DNA of 11,176 nucleotides from Dipetalonema caudispina (Eukaryota > Nematoda > Chromadorea > Rhabditida > Onchocercidae), in NCBI GenBank assembly GCA_013365325.1, contig JABVXV010000744.1:1-11176 (forward strand). Reading direction: 5' to 3'. The position numbers were made by a program, and so were the translations under genes. Position 1 is the first letter of the stretch. Each line of letters starts with the position of its first letter. This document shows, piece by piece, positions 8,513 to 11,176 of the stretch. The notes below the pieces were generated by a model. It was not told where the DNA came from, did not search any database, and saw nothing but the letters and a program-made list of their open reading frames with translations.

Positions 8513-8618
8513 TTATAGAAATTGGGATGAAGTTGGTAAGCAGCTGAGAAAGTCTTTTGAAATTATCAACTTTATTCCATCATGCCTCATTCCAAATACA
8601 TTACGGTTTTCACCTAAA
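8513..8618 (-). CDS. Probable last exon of an upstream minus-strand gene, product unknown
   Basis: Acceptor TATATTTTACAG before 8618, then a phase 2 start and 34 codons to TAA at 8515-8513. The peptide begins LGENRNVFGM, continues RHDGIKLIISKDF and ends CLPTSSQFL. It is the only frame open across the exon; the other two hit stops within 3 codons. Composition is varied (Gly, Arg, His, Asp, Pro) and unlike translated AT-rich noise. Too short to assign a family. Confidence 0.55.
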
Positions 8619-9251
8619 CTGTAAAATATAACAATTAATTAGTTTTTATTTCAAAAATTAATACAACCATTTCGTAAATGTCGTTTATGATTCATTTATA
8701 AAAAATTTATGATTTACGAAAAACAAAAAAGGATTACAACACAAATAGTACCCAAACATTTAACTTAATTTAATAAATTTCCCATTTTGCGAATGCTACA
8801 AACATCGCTTCATTTAAATTTGATTTTCAATCATGAAATGAAGTAAATTTAAAGCGCGAAACGACAACCTCCAAAGATTTAATTATATTTACAATTAATT
8901 TAATTCATTAAATTATCAAGCTATTTAATCTGTGAAATGGTAGAATAACAATTTTTAAATAGCTAACGGATAGCTAATACACAAAGGAAATGCCATAATG
9001 TGAAATATCGATGGAATTTTATTACAAATTTTGAAAGAATTTCTTGTAATAGTCTCTTGGGATATTTATTGCTTCAAGGATATATTTATTTAGATATTTT
9101 TTGATATATTTTTAAAAAGAAAAAAGGAAAGAGAGAAAGAAAATTTATATAGTTTCAAAGTGATAGCTGCAGAAAAAAAAAAAAAAAATGAAACGATACT
9201 GATAGTTCATTTACATGACAATACAATTGCACATAAATCAGATTAGGTTAC

Positions 9252-9308
9252 AGTACCTGGAAAAGATTATAGATCGTGGATATGCTATTTTCAACTTTAA
9301 TCAATTTG
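9252..9308 (-). CDS. Candidate penultimate exon of the upstream minus-strand gene
   Basis: Acceptor TTAAAATTATAG, phase 2 start, single open frame KLIKVENSISTIYNLFQ. Two donors are possible: CAG|GTACTG after 9257 (phase 0) or ACT|GTAACC after 9252 (phase 2). Only the second fits the phase of the exon at 8618, adding V and a Leu codon split across the junction. I found no intermediate exon that would rescue the first. Upstream exons are not clear: an 18-base stretch 9492-9475 (TTTATTAG acceptor, GTATGA donor) fits in phase, but is too short to trust. Confidence 0.33.
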
Positions 9309-9985
9309 CTATAATTTTAAAAGTTCGAAATGTTAGCAAGCAGGGAAATGTAGTAGAAATGGTTATCTTTCATTTACACTAATAAAACTTCTCACTGAAT
9401 TCGAAATTTCATTTCAACCATGAACTATTGAACCGTAAGCTAATGTTTTAACAAAGGATTGATGTGTATCATACCGATCGTATCGAAGAGAACTAATAAA
9501 AACTTTTCAGCATGCTTTAAATAAATTTGCATAAAACAGATAACATTTAATTAAGTGCAAAAACAATCAAGTAATTTGTATGAAAGATCAGTAAAGCAAA
9601 CTTAACAATTCATCATATATGATATATGAATACTTTTACGGAATGGTTGAAAACAAATAGGAATTTCAATTTCAAATATTAAATTTATGCGGATATCGTA
9701 TTAGTTTGAATGAAAAGAAATATTTGGAAGAGACAGAAAATCATTTAAAAGGCAAAATGAAAACGAAGTGAAAGTTAATTGCTTTTTTGTTTACCATTGA
9801 AAAAAATAAAAAAATTAGATAGAAATTTTATCTTTAGCATACTTTCTAAAAAACAATAAATCAAACTTAAATTCCAATCTTTTTTTTCGGATCATTAATT
9901 TTTTTTCGGTTCATAAAGCTTTGAAGAAAATAATAATTAAATAAAAGTAAACCATATTTAGGCTTAAATTAATCATTTTAAGTGC

Positions 9986-10189
9986 TTAAGTGATTAAAAA
10001 TAATGAAAAATAAGGATAGGATGAAAATTTGCAATAACATTTTATGACGAAAATATCAGATGCAAAAGTTAAATTTAAATCATTGCTCGTTGAATAATCG
10101 ATAGATTGGATTAGTGTGATCAAAATAATTCTGTTTAACAAATGGTCTAGCGAGATTTCAAATTTATCGAAAAGTTTGTAGAATAAATT
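9986..10189 (-). other. Coding-like open stretch without clear splice sites
   Basis: On the minus strand 67 codons run without a stop from 10189 to the TAA at 9988-9986. The middle part reads SLDHLLNRIILITLIQ and SIDYSTSNDLNLTFASDIF, more varied than its surroundings. An AG lies at 10148-10147 in compatible phase, but no good donor follows. It may be an exon of the upstream minus-strand gene or chance. Confidence 0.2.
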
Positions 10190-10718
10190 TTATGGATATA
10201 AGAACTGTAAATTTAACTTTTTTCTACGAAAATTATGAACTTTTAAAAAGATTTTTACTCATATCTATCAATTCTTAAATATGGATAGAAAGAAATCAAT
10301 GCATCAAATGGTAGTTATTTGATTATTTTTTAATTTATTGCATCCCAGTTTGTTTCCAACTTAAATGAAAAAGTAATCCGAAATGAATGTGAAAAGAAAA
10401 ATTTGAAAACGAAGTATGCAAAATATGGAACATATATTGACATATGAAAAAAAGAAACGAAAAACTTTTCTCATCATCAATCAAACTCTCTTGTGAAAAA
10501 TTTGAAATCAAATTTTTATGCAAGCCTTGGAAGTAAAATTTATCATAAAAATATGTTTGTCTGTTTGTTAAAATATGCCACAAAATTAAAAATGGAATAA
10601 TAATAAAAAAAAAATGATTTCTTTTCAAATGATATAATTGCTTTTTCTGCATTATCCAAAATTAAGTACAAGTAGAAAAACGAGCTGAAAACCTTTTTGA
10701 ACATTTGATACTACAAAC

Positions 10719-10768
10719 TAGCTGGTAATTTCGATCCTAATAACATACAAAAACTATTGCACTTGGGC
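10719..10768 (-). other. Weak minus-strand exon candidate
   Basis: A good acceptor, CAATTCCTTTCTAG, precedes a frame reading PKCNSFCMLLGSKLPA and a donor-like GTTTGT. The phase (2 in, 1 out) has no clear partner downstream, and the frame stops shortly after the donor. Confidence 0.15.
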
Positions 10769-10777
10769 CTAGAAAGG

Positions 10778-10826
10778 AATTGAATTTAAAATTTATATAA
10801 GAAATATATAAATTTAAAATTCAATT
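10778..10826. repeat. AT-rich inverted repeat, 22-base arms with 5-base loop
   Basis: Arms 10778-10799 and 10805-10826 are reverse complements with one mismatch, around the loop AGAAA at 10800-10804. It can extrude as a hairpin or fold in RNA from either strand. Confidence 0.85.
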
Positions 10827-10996
10827 TGAAAGCTTTCAAAAACTTGAAAGACATGTAGAAAGTGTACAGCTCACTATTCCATATTTGGGAAAAAGGTAAA
10901 ATACAATATCGTTGTACTGGTTGATAAATAAAATGGAATACTCGAAAATAGATATGATAATTTCGAAATTAATGAACACAATTAGAAGATGACAAA

Positions 10997-11054
10997 ATGA
11001 ATGACATGAAATTATTGTGTTTTATATGGAAAATACGAAAATACATAAAATACG
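10997..11054 (+). other. Weak plus-strand first-exon candidate
   Basis: ATG at 10997, 19 codons (MNDMKLLCFIWKIRKYIKY), then a perfect donor G|GTAAGT at 11055. The frame is open back to a TGA 18 codon-bases upstream of the ATG. No partner exon is visible before the right edge, so this could be the start of a gene leaving the window or chance. Confidence 0.18.
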
Positions 11055-11176
11055 GTAAGTCAAAGAAATAATTAATATTTGTTACAATAAATTTCAATTG
11101 CTCAAACACTGAAATTTTAGTGTATTTTAAAATTGAAATAGTAAACGGTCGGATTATTCTTTCATTTTTATGTTAC

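Larger units (their letters stand above)
8630..11176. other. AT-rich region without a convincing complete gene
   Basis: Probably introns of the upstream minus-strand gene and flanking DNA. The exon candidates listed separately (9252-9308, 9986-10189, 10719-10768, 10997-11054) and the hairpin at 10778-10826 are the only structures I could support. A textbook acceptor on the minus strand (T-run then CTGCAG near 9165) leads into frames that close quickly. Confidence 0.5.

Noticed and set aside
9140..9200. T-run followed by CTGCAG on the minus strand, an ideal splice acceptor
   Set aside because: Two frames stop within 7 codons and the third is Phe/Ser/Leu-rich with no good donor.
10335..10652. 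Minus-strand 105-codon open frame
   Set aside because: Mostly Phe/His/Leu-rich translation of AT-rich DNA. A central part (QTYFYDKFYFQGLHKNL) after an AACAG acceptor is exon-like, but no usable donor or partner was found.

Overview
The window looks like nuclear DNA from a nematode, most likely a clade III (spirurid or filaria-like) parasite. It is extremely A+T-rich and full of poly(A)/poly(T) and AAT repeats. Coding sequence is cut into small exons by GT...AG introns of about 140-630 bp. The main protein is built from EB modules, a cysteine-rich domain typical of nematodes. There are no bacterial operons, ribosome binding sites or mobile-element genes. The organism call is inference; family membership and splice structure are read from the sequence.

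Layout. (1) 1-731: an (AAT)n microsatellite running off the left edge, then unstructured AT-rich DNA, probably the intron before the first visible exon. (2) 732-5849, plus strand: ten exons forming the 3' part of one gene. All ten join in compatible phases into at least 654 codons with eleven consecutive eight-cysteine EB modules, ending four residues after the last cysteine. An AATAAA follows 7 bases after the stop. (3) 5863-6731: convergent intergenic DNA without a convincing gene. (4) 8381 down to 6788, minus strand: a five-exon gene of 169 codons for a small, highly charged coiled-coil protein of unknown family with an Asn/Asp-rich tail encoded by an AAT/GAT tract. An AATAAA lies about 50 bases after its stop. 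(5) 8618 down to 8513, minus strand: the probable last exon of a second minus-strand gene. Its AATAAA lies about 100 bases before the start region of the coiled-coil gene, which has AG acceptors at or near its ATG. That is the spacing of a nematode operon resolved by spliced-leader trans-splicing. (6) 8630-11176: mostly non-coding-looking, with a few weak exon candidates on either strand.

The two sides are independent: a secreted, disulphide-rich modular protein on the left, and a probable two-gene minus-strand operon on the right converging on it. The points most worth a second look are the probable operon junction at 8513-8381, the unrecognised coiled-coil protein, and the mixed exon architecture of the EB array, where three modules share one uninterrupted exon and all the others are broken by introns.
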